A stretch of DNA of 64,000 bases. Source: Lacisediminimonas profundi. Its GTDB lineage: Bacteria; Pseudomonadota; Gammaproteobacteria; Burkholderiales; Burkholderiaceae_D. Shown piece after piece: positions 55,324 through 62,658 of this stretch; position 1 is the stretch's first letter, and every line of letters starts with the position of its first letter. The stretch covers positions 1-64,000 of the forward strand of contig NZ_VTTH01000003.1 in the NCBI RefSeq assembly GCF_008831265.1. Reading direction: 5' to 3'. The position numbers and the translations under genes were made by a program. A model generated the notes under the pieces. The model did no database searches, had not been told where the DNA came from, and saw nothing but the letters and a program-made list of their open reading frames with translations.

Positions 55324-55399
55324 TCGGTTCAGATCCACCTCTGATGCGTTTATGATGCTTGGACCACATCTAGCCTGCCATTTATGTCAAGTCTGACCC
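55305..55399. repeat. REP-like inverted-repeat element C (95 bp)
   Basis: It begins GGGGTCAGACTCGATTTGAT, shares the central GCGTTTATGATGCTTGG with A and B, and ends GTCAAGTCTGACCC. Its left arm supplies the stop codon of the methyltransferase gene. Confidence 0.9.
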
Positions 55400-55426
55400 A
55401 ATTCACCTGCCTGCGAGCTGAAGGAG

Positions 55427-55644
55427 TGTAAGCGCGATTTACACCCCACCTTCCCCTCCTGAAATCCCCCGCCCAAAGTCGTGGCTCCAAAAACTCCAGG
55501 AGTCACGAATATGCAAGAGGATTCAAAGCGGACATTGTGGTCAGCGCGTCTACTGGAACAAGCCGATTCTGGCATGACGATCCGGTCATGGTGTGCGGAG
55601 TACTGCGTGAACCTGAAGCAAACCCCCTGCACGCTACTGTCGAG
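55427..55644 (+). pseudogene. IS66-like remnant: truncated TnpA
   Basis: A frame from ATG 55511 encodes 'RTLWSARLLEQADSGMTIRS' followed by 'WCAEYCVNLKQ', which matches the helix-turn-helix start of IS66 TnpA accessory proteins and is then cut off near 55620. Upstream, GTAAGCGCGATTTACACCCC (55427-55446) looks like an IS66-type terminal sequence. No tnpB or tnpC follows; the sequence runs straight into the mutarotase gene end. Confidence 0.5.
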
Positions 55645-56433
55645 TCACTTTTCAGACGACGAGATAGCAATCATTAATGCACCGGTGAAGGTCTTCCCCG
55701 GCGCTAGAAAGACTGGTCGCAATACCCGTACCGGCTCGATGCAGATGAACCTTGCCCAATCCCCATCTGGAAGGTCAGCGATCAGTCTGCCTTCGTCCCG
55801 ACCCGGATTCCAGATCATCCATTGATCGAACCCGATCGTTGACAGTGCAATCGAGCGCTCCCCCGTCCAAAGATTCAATGCTGGGGACTCATCGTACAAG
55901 CTCTCAAAAGCTCGATCGGAAAAACGTAAGTTGAGACCTTCTTCGCTCTTGCGGTCCACCTCATATCGGTCTGTAACCGAAAGACCACTCAGGCCTTCCA
56001 CCCTCGCGTGTAGAAGATCCGGCACGTAGAAATAAGGATGCAAACCGCCTGTAAAAGAAAAGGCGTCCTCGCCGGTATTCGAAACGGAAAATTCGAATTC
56101 CAGTGAGTCGGAGCTGCCAGTCACAATTAAACTTAGATGGCAGGAGTGCGGCCACTTTGGAAATTGCTTGGGCGAGATATCTACCGAGTACTTCAACCGA
56201 ACAGAAGCCGGGGTCACATGGCTTTCATCCAGAGTCCACCCCAGATTTCGTGTAAATCCATGCTTTTGCAGGGGCCCGCTCTCGGCAAATTGCGGGAAAA
56301 CTATCGGGACGCCGCCTCGAACCGGACCCGGCACCACTGGCATCACAGGCGTGCAATAGAAAAGTTCACCATTGCCATCCCCAGCGAATTCAAGAACCTG
56401 CGCACCAATTGCGCTATGCCGCGTTTTCACCAT
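55645..56433 (-). CDS. Aldose epimerase / D-hexose-6-phosphate mutarotase-like
   Basis: The 262-residue galactose-mutarotase-fold protein has 'RGGVPIVFPQFAESGPLQKH', 'GFTRNLGWTL', the His of 'FTGGLHPYFYV' and the Glu in 'RFICIEPVRVLRP', as in YeaD. It equilibrates sugar anomers, probably hexose-6-phosphates. The start at 56433 lies 2 nt after the phosphohexomutase stop; codons further upstream overlap that gene and are not family-like. The pair supplies hexose phosphates for the nucleotide-sugar routes. Confidence 0.87.
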   Translation of the reverse strand: MVKTRHSAIGAQVLEFAGDGNGELFYCTPVMPVVPGPVRGGVPIVFPQFAESGPLQKHGFTRNLGWTLDESHVTPASVRLKYSVDISPKQFPKWPHSCHLSLIVTGSSDSLEFEFSVSNTGEDAFSFTGGLHPYFYVPDLLHARVEGLSGLSVTDRYEVDRKSEEGLNLRFSDRAFESLYDESPALNLWTGERSIALSTIGFDQWMIWNPGRDEGRLIADLPDGDWARFICIEPVRVLRPVFLAPGKTFTGALMIAISSSEK

Positions 56434-56435
56434 GG

Positions 56436-57872
56436 TCAGATTGGAGGCAGTTGTTCTTTTAGGTTCAGGATTCTGGCCAGGCATGCATCGCACAAGTACT
56501 TAGCGCGCAGTTGGGAATCACCCTCCACATAGCAGCGCAGCTCAGGCGCATTTCCCGAGCGTCTGAGATGCACAATTTCGCCGGTAGAAAACGTCACACG
56601 CATCCCGTCCGTCTCGTCAAGGGAAGCGACCCTGCCCGCATCAGGAGCCAAAATATCGGCGGCCGAATCAATGTCTTTCGACAATTGTGCCAACAGCGCT
56701 ACGCTCGCTTCCGAGGAGAAGCTCTGCAGTCGATCGCTATGGGTAAAGCGCTGCGGCAGATTCAAAGCTATTTCCGACACCTTGCACTGCCGTTGTTTGG
56801 CCATGCTCAGTAATGCAATTATCGGTAGCATTGCATCGCGCGTCGGAAGTGCACTCAGGTATTTCCCGTTAAGCCGAACATCGCTCCCAAGAAGGAAACC
56901 ACCGTTGGCCTCGTAACCCACGACGACGTTGCCCGAACCCGCCCTGGACGCTGCGTCCATTGCCGAAATTACATAGGGAGAACCAATCCGGGTCCGCACA
57001 ACCTGCTTAAACCAACCAGCCTTCTCGACAGCAGTATTGCTGCTTACTGGGGTAGCCACGACGTCAGCATTCAGGTACTTGGCGCACAATACCCCGACTA
57101 CATCGCCGCGGAACCACTGTCCCTCCTCATCTCCAATAAGCGGACGGTCGGCATCACCGTCAGTAGAGACAATGGCATCGAAGGAGTTCTCAGTGGCCCA
57201 CTGTGCTGCTTGTGCAACATCCTCAGCCCGTACAGCCTCGGTATCGATCGGTACGAATGTGTCCGTTCGCCCTAAGGACAGGACTTCGGCACCCAGCCTC
57301 TGGAGGACAATGCGCAGCAGATCTCGGGCGACACTGGAATGCTCGTATATGGCGATGCGCTTCCCCTCTAAAGCCCTACTTCCGAAGAACTGGACGTAGC
57401 GACTGATATACGCGTTGTGGGCCTCGCTGCTGGGTAAGGGTAACGGAGGCGCAGCAAATTCGGCCGGCACCTCCACGGAGGCCTGCAATATTGACTGTTC
57501 GTTTGCCTTGGTAATTTCACCGTCGGCACTGTAGAACTTGATGCCATTACGGTCAAAGGGGATGTGGCTGCCGGTCACTATAACTGCGGGGACGCCCGCT
57601 TCAATGGCATAGTGAGCCACCGCTGGCGTGGCCAGCGAGCCGACATACTCCACCTCGACACCCAAATCGCGGAAGGCAGCCGCACACGATGCAGCAATGC
57701 CTGGACTGCTTGGCCTTAGGTCGTGGCCAAGTACAACTCTGTTACCGGATCCAACTGCTTGCCAAAACGCGGCTGCGTATGCGTAAGATAAAAACGGCAG
57801 CATTGCAGCAACCAATCCGCGCGCGCCACTCGTGCCGAATTCAACCCCCGAACTTTTTACCAGTTCGGCCAT
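56436..57872 (-). CDS. Phosphomannomutase/phosphoglucomutase
   Basis: The 478-residue alpha-D-phosphohexomutase has 'GVEFGTSGARGLVAAM', the phosphoserine loop 'VIVTGSHIPFDRNGIKFY', the Mg site 'STDGDADRPL' and the C-terminal phosphate loop 'RRSGNAPELRCYVE'. It interconverts mannose- or glucose-6-phosphate and the 1-phosphate, giving the substrate of ManC. The start at 57872 fits the family N terminus. Upstream in-frame codons begin only with GTG and are unlike the family. Confidence 0.92.
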   Translation of the reverse strand: MAELVKSSGVEFGTSGARGLVAAMLPFLSYAYAAAFWQAVGSGNRVVLGHDLRPSSPGIAASCAAAFRDLGVEVEYVGSLATPAVAHYAIEAGVPAVIVTGSHIPFDRNGIKFYSADGEITKANEQSILQASVEVPAEFAAPPLPLPSSEAHNAYISRYVQFFGSRALEGKRIAIYEHSSVARDLLRIVLQRLGAEVLSLGRTDTFVPIDTEAVRAEDVAQAAQWATENSFDAIVSTDGDADRPLIGDEEGQWFRGDVVGVLCAKYLNADVVATPVSSNTAVEKAGWFKQVVRTRIGSPYVISAMDAASRAGSGNVVVGYEANGGFLLGSDVRLNGKYLSALPTRDAMLPIIALLSMAKQRQCKVSEIALNLPQRFTHSDRLQSFSSEASVALLAQLSKDIDSAADILAPDAGRVASLDETDGMRVTFSTGEIVHLRRSGNAPELRCYVEGDSQLRAKYLCDACLARILNLKEQLPPI

Positions 57873-57975
57873 TTGATATCTGTTCAAAGTGAAGCCTCTG
57901 TTGATTTCTGACTCAAAACGCTCCGGGTGCGGACCCACCCAACTGTCGCATATCTTCTTGGATGTTCCCTGAATT

Positions 57976-58000
57976 GGGGTCAGACTCGATTAACCCGTGG
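57976..58000. repeat. REP-like half element D
   Basis: Only the left arm GGGGTCAGACTCGATTAACC is present, without the inverted partner. It lies between the phosphohexomutase start and the stop of the GT4 gene, about 3 bp from that stop. Confidence 0.8.
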
Positions 58001-58002
58001 CC

Positions 58003-59085
58003 CTACATTCTCAGGTAATGCTTCAGCACCGGCTCGTACCGTTCAGCCAGCGCCTCGACAGTAAACTGCTCCCCGGTCGCTTTCGCGGCCTTCGAAAACC
58101 GGCTCCTCTTGCCTGAGCAGGCTTCTTCAAGCTTGCGCGCGGCGTCCTCGATCGACGGCTCTGCCCACCATGACGGGTCTGCGTTTGGATAATCATCGGG
58201 GCCCATGTCGCGCCGCTTCCATTCGACCAGCAGCGAGTTGGTCTCATTGACGAAATCCGCCGGTCCGGAAAAGTCGGTGGTAATCAGCGTCAGACCCTGT
58301 TGCATCGCCTCCACCAGGGTGCGTCCGAAGCCTTCGGCCCGATGCAGCGACAAGTAGCAGTTCGCCGACTTGTACAGCGCTGCCAGTTCGGCGCCATCCA
58401 GCGTTTCGGTAATGATCTTGATGCGCGGGTCGGTGGGCAGCCACGCCAGCTTTTCTTTCGGGGTGCTTTCCCAGCGGTTGAGCTTCAGGATCAGGTACAC
58501 GTCCGTCCTTGCGCCGGCGAAATCCAGGAAGGCCTGCACAGCACCTTGCGGGTTCTTCCGGTTCACCGTCGAGTGCAGGTCGAACATGTAGAGCGATACA
58601 AAGGCTTTTGCTGGTATGCCCAACTCCTTCCTGAAATTTCTTTTTGCCGGCTTGGTTACCGGAACGGGCAGGGGGATGGCGAGCACCAGCTTCTTTACGG
58701 CGTCCGAAAATGCCTTCTGCACGAACCCGGTCGGGCACCAGATGTGGTCGACCAGCCCCAGCGCAGGAATGTGGCTGCGGGGGTAGTCCGGCAGCTCCCA
58801 CAGGAAGTAGCCGACTTTCAGCTTCGGCTCGGAAAACAGCCGCGGATGGCTGGCCGCGATCCTTGCGCACTCCATCGGCGCCATGAAGAAGAAGCTGGTC
58901 GCATAGTCTTCCGTGGTCATGTTCTTCCAGTTCACCTTTACCTTGCCAGTGGCGTCGGTCGGTACGTCGGTGACGGAGAACGGCATGCCGAGGAAATCCA
59001 GCATCCCGGCGAAAGAACGCAGGTCTTCACCCAAGCCCAGCGGTGACGTGGCGTATCCGATCAGGTTGAATCCTTGCTTGCTCAT
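58003..59085 (-). CDS. GT4 family glycosyltransferase
   Basis: The 360-residue protein begins 'MSKQGFNLIGYATSPLGLGE', then 'KVGYFLWELPDYPRSHIPAL', 'DHIWCPTGFVQKAF' and the donor motif 'ANCYLSLHRAEGFGRTLVEA'. The same sequence landmarks occur in the C-terminal half of the 660-residue GT4 at 22137-24119, so the two are paralogous. This one lacks the long N-terminal extension. Codons upstream of 59085 are in frame but Cys/Arg-rich and unlike the family. Confidence 0.9.
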   Translation of the reverse strand: MSKQGFNLIGYATSPLGLGEDLRSFAGMLDFLGMPFSVTDVPTDATGKVKVNWKNMTTEDYATSFFFMAPMECARIAASHPRLFSEPKLKVGYFLWELPDYPRSHIPALGLVDHIWCPTGFVQKAFSDAVKKLVLAIPLPVPVTKPAKRNFRKELGIPAKAFVSLYMFDLHSTVNRKNPQGAVQAFLDFAGARTDVYLILKLNRWESTPKEKLAWLPTDPRIKIITETLDGAELAALYKSANCYLSLHRAEGFGRTLVEAMQQGLTLITTDFSGPADFVNETNSLLVEWKRRDMGPDDYPNADPSWWAEPSIEDAARKLEEACSGKRSRFSKAAKATGEQFTVEALAERYEPVLKHYLRM

Positions 59086-59255
59086 TTGATTGCTGTATTT
59101 CGGTACATGCGCCCCGAGGGGGCCAAGTTGATTTCGCCCAGCCGCTTTTGCGACAGTGGATGATATGCTAACCGACTGGACGATAATCGCCGACCAGTTC
59201 GTCGCATACGAAAAATGATGACGACATCCGGTCGGCCAGCTAACCAACCAACAAA

Positions 59256-60269
59256 ATGAGCAAAACCATCCTCGTAACAGGTGCCGCCGGCTACATCGGC
59301 TCCCACACCTGCATAGAACTACTGCAAGCCGGCTACAAGCTGATCGCGCTGGACAACCTGTGCAACAGCTCCCGCACCGCACTGGAGCGGGCGGAGGAAG
59401 TCGCCGGATCGCCCATTCACTTCGTCATGAGCGACGTGCGCGATCGGGCTGCGCTCGATGCCATCTTTGCCGATCATGACATAGACGCCGTGATCCATTT
59501 CGCCGGCCTGAAAGCGGTAGGCGAGTCGGTTGAAAAGCCGCTGATGTACTACGAGAACAATGTCGACGGCACCGTCACCCTGCTGCAGGCGATGGCAGCA
59601 GCGGGTATCCGGCGTATCGTGTTCAGTTCCTCGGCCACCGTCTACGGCGACCCCGACTCCGTGCCGATTCGCGAAACGGCGCGGCTGTCCACCACCAATC
59701 CCTACGGCAGTTCCAAGCTGATGGTCGAGCAGATCATCAACGACCTGGTGCGCTCCGATCCGCAATGGCAGGCAGGGATACTGCGCTATTTCAATCCGGT
59801 CGGCGCTCACGCCAGCGGCCGGCTGGGAGAAGACCCGCGCGGCATACCGAACAACCTGATGCCGTACATCGCGCAAGTGGCGGTTGGCCGCCGTGAGCGA
59901 CTGGCGGTGTTCGGCAACGACTATCCGACACCGGACGGCACCGGTGTTCGTGACTACATCCATGTGGTTGACCTGGCCAAGGGCCACGTCGCCGCATTGA
60001 ACCGCCTGTTCTCGCAGCCCGGCAGCTTCACCGTCAACCTGGGAACAGGCCGCGGCTACAGCGTGCTGGACGCAGTGCGCGCCTTTGAAGCGGCCAGCGG
60101 CCGCCCGATTCCGTATGTGGTCCAGGCGCGCAGGCCGGGGGATATCGCCGCTTGTTATTCATGTCCGGACCTTGCGCTGGAACTGCTGGGCTGGCGCGCC
60201 GAAAAGGACCTGACCGAGATGTGCCTGGATCACTGGCGGTGGCAGGAAAATAATCCGGAAGGGTATTGA
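59256..60269 (+). CDS. galE: UDP-glucose 4-epimerase
   Basis: The 337-residue SDR begins 'MSKTILVTGAAGYIGSHTCI', has 'VIHFAGLKAVGESVEKPLMY', the Ser of 'IVFSSSATVYGDP', the Y-x3-K of 'TTNPYGSSKLMVEQII' and 'YFNPVGAHASGRLGEDP', all diagnostic of GalE. It interconverts UDP-glucose and UDP-galactose. It is divergent from the GT4 gene with a 170-bp shared upstream region. Confidence 0.96.
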   Translation: MSKTILVTGAAGYIGSHTCIELLQAGYKLIALDNLCNSSRTALERAEEVAGSPIHFVMSDVRDRAALDAIFADHDIDAVIHFAGLKAVGESVEKPLMYYENNVDGTVTLLQAMAAAGIRRIVFSSSATVYGDPDSVPIRETARLSTTNPYGSSKLMVEQIINDLVRSDPQWQAGILRYFNPVGAHASGRLGEDPRGIPNNLMPYIAQVAVGRRERLAVFGNDYPTPDGTGVRDYIHVVDLAKGHVAALNRLFSQPGSFTVNLGTGRGYSVLDAVRAFEAASGRPIPYVVQARRPGDIAACYSCPDLALELLGWRAEKDLTEMCLDHWRWQENNPEGY

Positions 60270-60359
60270 CCCTGATTCCCCAACCCATGCCCACAAGTTG
60301 AATTGGCAAAGACTGAGCAAGGCGCTTTTTCCAGATCCCCACTCATATTCGAAAAGCTT

Positions 60360-60387
60360 GCTTTTATGTCGGTGTTTGCATAAAAGC
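60360..60387. promoter_or_regulatory. Inverted repeat upstream of the AbiEi-like gene
   Basis: GCTTTTATG (60360-60368) and CATAAAAGC (60379-60387) form a perfect 9-bp inverted repeat with a 10-nt gap, ending 5 bp before the AbiEi-like ATG. AbiEi antitoxins are known to bind inverted repeats before their own genes, so this is a candidate operator. Confidence 0.5.
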
Positions 60388-60392
60388 GGGGA

Positions 60393-60665
60393 ATGGGCGC
60401 ACTTGATCGATACCTTGATGAACAACTCTCCCGCGGCAGGGCTTACTTCAGTCGGGAAGATGCCATGCAGGCGCTCGGCTTGAGCCCTGCGGCCTTTTCT
60501 GCTGCGGCCACCCGGCTGGCCAAAAAGAGCCGGCTCGCCAGTCCCAGGAGAGGTTTCTTCCTGATTCTTCGGCCGGAGGATCGGACAGCAGGCGCACCTG
60601 ATCCGGTGCGCTGGATTGACCCGCTGATGCAGTACCTCGTGATCGACTATCTTCTCTCTTCATAG
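60393..60665 (+). pseudogene. Truncated AbiEi-type antitoxin
   Basis: The 90-residue frame has the winged-helix N terminus of type IV antitoxins: 'YFSREDAMQALGLSPAAFSA', 'KKSRLASPRRGFFLIL' and 'RWIDPLMQYLVIDYLLSS'. Full AbiEi proteins continue after 'DPLM...YYVGLLSAA' for another ~100 residues. Here the frame stops, and there is no AbiEii nucleotidyltransferase toxin next to it. It is probably a decayed module. The 3' end overlaps the convergent XRE gene by 19 bp. Autoregulation would be possible because the DNA-binding part remains. Confidence 0.65.
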
Positions 60666-60895
60666 ACGTCCGCCAGGGTGGGCTTGCGCCCCAACGGAAC
60701 AAACGCCAGCTCGTAGCCGAGACTGTGGGCAAGCCTTAACAGTCGACCGAGGGAAAAGTCGTTGCCTCGCCCTCGCTCGAAACGAGACAGTACTTCCTGT
60801 TGGAGCCCTGTCAAACCAGCGACTTCAGTTTGAGTCTTATGGGCTTGCCGGCGCAGCGCTTGGAACTGCTCGCCTACATCCACAGGTGTCTTCAT
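60647..60895 (-). CDS. XRE-family helix-turn-helix regulator
   Basis: The 82-residue protein has the HTH 'KTQTEVAGLTGLQQEVLSRF' followed by 'FSLGRLLRLAHSLGYEL', the HipB/XRE pattern. The start at 60895 gives the typical short N terminus; 26 further codons upstream are in frame. It converges on and overlaps the truncated AbiEi gene, so it may have invaded or replaced its 3' part. No toxin partner is visible beside it. Confidence 0.8.
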   Translation of the reverse strand: MKTPVDVGEQFQALRRQAHKTQTEVAGLTGLQQEVLSRFERGRGNDFSLGRLLRLAHSLGYELAFVPLGRKPTLADVYEERR

Positions 60896-60982
60896 GAAAA
60901 TTTGCTCCACATGGGGTCTATGGAAAAAACGAGCGATGTTCAATAAAAATAATCGTTCACGGCCCGTGAACAAAGGAGGGTA

Positions 60983-60996
60983 GGGCGTCAGACTCG
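60983..60996. repeat. Degenerate REP arm at the 3' end of the transposase
   Basis: GGGCGTCAGACTCG resembles the GGGGTCAGACTCG arm. With CGAGTCTGATC at 61596-61606 it brackets the transposase gene in inverted orientation. Confidence 0.6.
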
Positions 60997-61010
60997 TGCA
61001 TTCACGGATT

Positions 61011-61586
61011 TCAATCCACGGTTTCGTTCATCGCCGCCGTCACCAGGTCGCGATAGGCGATCCTGCGTGCGCAAACGTCAGTGGCCAGGCTTGTGTACAG
61101 GCCGTGCGGTGTGATCAGCATGTCGTCCTTCCCCTCTGCATTCGCGGCGTAGCTGGACCAGGCGTAGTCACGCGGGTGATTCACCATCCCTGCCCTCACA
61201 GGACTCAGTTCTATATAGCGCATGCACGCTAGCAGGTAGTTTTCGGTGTCGACAGCCGTCGCCCGATAGCGACCTTCCCATAGTGTTCCGGTATGGTCGT
61301 AGCGGAGATTGAAATACTGAACGTATCGCCTGCCCACGCTCTGCATTGTCTTCGGGACACTCTCCGGGCCACCTGGCGAGGCAAGCAAATGAATGTGGTT
61401 GCTCACGAGCGCGTATGCGTGGATCGCCAGCTTGTGACGAGATGCAGCGTCCAGCAAGGCACCTTTGAAATGTTTGTAATCCGCATCAGCCGAGAATATG
61501 GGCGTACGGTTGTTCCCCCGCAAAATTATATGCAGCGGCAAAGCGCGGGAAAAATGGCGGGGTAGTCGAGCCATGTTCAATGCCAT
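61011..61586 (-). CDS. REP-associated tyrosine transposase (RAYT), probably truncated
   Basis: The 191-residue protein has 'LPLHIILRGNNRTPIFSADA', the HUH motif in 'ALVSNHIHLLASP', 'LRYDHTGTLWEGRYRATAVD' and 'CMRYIELSPVRAGMV', all RAYT hallmarks. Family members usually continue with a helical tail. Here it ends at 'NETVD', and a +1 shift would read on as 'WIEIREC', so the 3' end looks frameshifted. ATG 61574 is an alternative start. RAYTs are thought to mobilise REP sequences, and six such elements lie within 10 kb. Confidence 0.88.
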   Translation of the reverse strand: MALNMARLPRHFSRALPLHIILRGNNRTPIFSADADYKHFKGALLDAASRHKLAIHAYALVSNHIHLLASPGGPESVPKTMQSVGRRYVQYFNLRYDHTGTLWEGRYRATAVDTENYLLACMRYIELSPVRAGMVNHPRDYAWSSYAANAEGKDDMLITPHGLYTSLATDVCARRIAYRDLVTAAMNETVD

Positions 61587-61595
61587 CCTATATTA

Positions 61596-61606
61596 CGAGT
61601 CTGATC
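61596..61606. repeat. Degenerate REP arm at the 5' side of the transposase
   Basis: CGAGTCTGATC matches the inner part of the REP right arm (CGAGTCTGACC). It lies 10 bp before the transposase start and is inverted relative to the arm at 60983. Confidence 0.55.
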
Positions 61607-61776
61607 GAGGCGCGACGGGAGCCCATATTGATATGGAGAGCCGAGATCCTTCCGCACATGAAGGCAGAAACTTTCCTGCAAGGGGGCCAGGAGGCACAGG
61701 ACTATTAGTGATCAGGCTCGAAGGATCATGGTGACGTCCTGATAATCGAACAGATCACCAAGTAATGGCATAAATA

Positions 61777-61872
61777 GGGGTCAGACTCGATTAAGATTAT
61801 TCAGATTCGCTGTGAAGTAATATTCATGCAGTTCTCTATATCAGGATCGCCATTTAAATCGAGTCTGACCCC
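61777..61872. repeat. REP-like inverted-repeat element E (96 bp)
   Basis: GGGGTCAGACTCGATTAAG and TTTAAATCGAGTCTGACCCC form the arms. The centre differs from A-C but keeps the same length. It ends 8 bp from the stop codon of a gene fragment on the minus strand. I see nothing in 61607-61776. Confidence 0.9.
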
Positions 61873-61880
61873 ATATTTTT

Positions 61881-62010
61881 CTACTGGGTAGCGACAATTA
61901 CAGGCTTGGAGCCGAGGACAACGAAGACTTTTTGACCCTTTGTAAATTCTCCATCTGCCTGAACGATCGTTAGCAGACCTGCGACATCGCTCCGCACGAT
62001 GGGTCGGATC
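61881..62010 (-). pseudogene. C-terminal fragment, SlyB-like glycine-zipper lipoprotein (tentative)
   Basis: Read on the minus strand, about 40 codons encode 'VRSDVAGLLTIVQADGEFTK', then 'GQKVFVVLGSKPVIVATQ' and a TAG stop. The pattern resembles the C terminus of SlyB/PcpP-type outer-membrane proteins. Only this end is present, wedged between REP elements E and F. Confidence 0.4.
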
Positions 62011-62018
62011 GGGGAATT

Positions 62019-62087
62019 GGGGGCAGACTCGATTAGCATGCCATTCATAGCGAGTCTGACACCATATTTCTATGACCCCATATTTTT
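62019..62087. repeat. Short degenerate REP element F plus fragment
   Basis: GGGGGCAGACTCGATTAGC and CATAGCGAGTCTGACACC are arms without the usual centre. A further GACCCCATATTTTT fragment at 62074-62087 repeats the flank of element E and touches the stop codon of the immunity candidate. Confidence 0.75.
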
Positions 62088-62658
62088 ACACAATTCTTGT
62101 GCGTGAATTTTCACGAGCAATGTTTGCAGCTCGGCAATATTCTGATAGTTCTGGAAATTTCAATCGCAAGGGTTCAACATTCAGAAGTGGCTCAACCTGT
62201 TTCGTTATGTCCAATGCATTTCTGATGTTGGGGAGCCGAGGAAAACTTGAATCATCTTCGAGTTCCTCGGGAGACACCTCTATCAGATAATGAAATCGGG
62301 TAATGACTTCCTCGGGGTTTAGTAGAGAGTCATCATCCCTTGGTCCCCAGGTCGCTATTGCCTGCACACGCAGTGCCAGAGCGGGTAATCGGAGCCTAAG
62401 ACATGCATCTTTTTTTACAAGATTGAGTTGATCTGCCATCCTTTCATATAATTCTACGGCTACCCGTATCCAACACAGTCCCTTCTCAAAAGGCTTTTCT
62501 CCGAGTTTTATATGCGCAGCGGCCTTGGTCGCAGCGGCCTCTGCCAAGCGCAGCCAATCGTATTTGGCTGGGAAATATTCATTAATAAATTCTAGGCAAG
62601 CATCCGGCCCATTATCAAGCAATGTTGGCTGCCACGAAATTGACTTTATCGAAATCAT
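62086..62658 (-). CDS. Candidate immunity protein
   Basis: I do not recognise the 190-residue product. It is soluble, acidic and Leu/Glu-rich ('DNGPDACLEFINEYFPAKYD', 'NPEEVITRFHYLIEVSPEEL'), with AT-rich coding unlike most of the window. Its ATG at 62658 overlaps the TGA of the toxin-like gene (ATGA). That layout, a small acidic protein translated directly after a large toxin, is typical of polymorphic toxin immunity genes, and is the main reason for the call. Confidence 0.6.
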   Translation of the reverse strand: MISIKSISWQPTLLDNGPDACLEFINEYFPAKYDWLRLAEAAATKAAAHIKLGEKPFEKGLCWIRVAVELYERMADQLNLVKKDACLRLRLPALALRVQAIATWGPRDDDSLLNPEEVITRFHYLIEVSPEELEDDSSFPRLPNIRNALDITKQVEPLLNVEPLRLKFPELSEYCRAANIARENSRTRIV

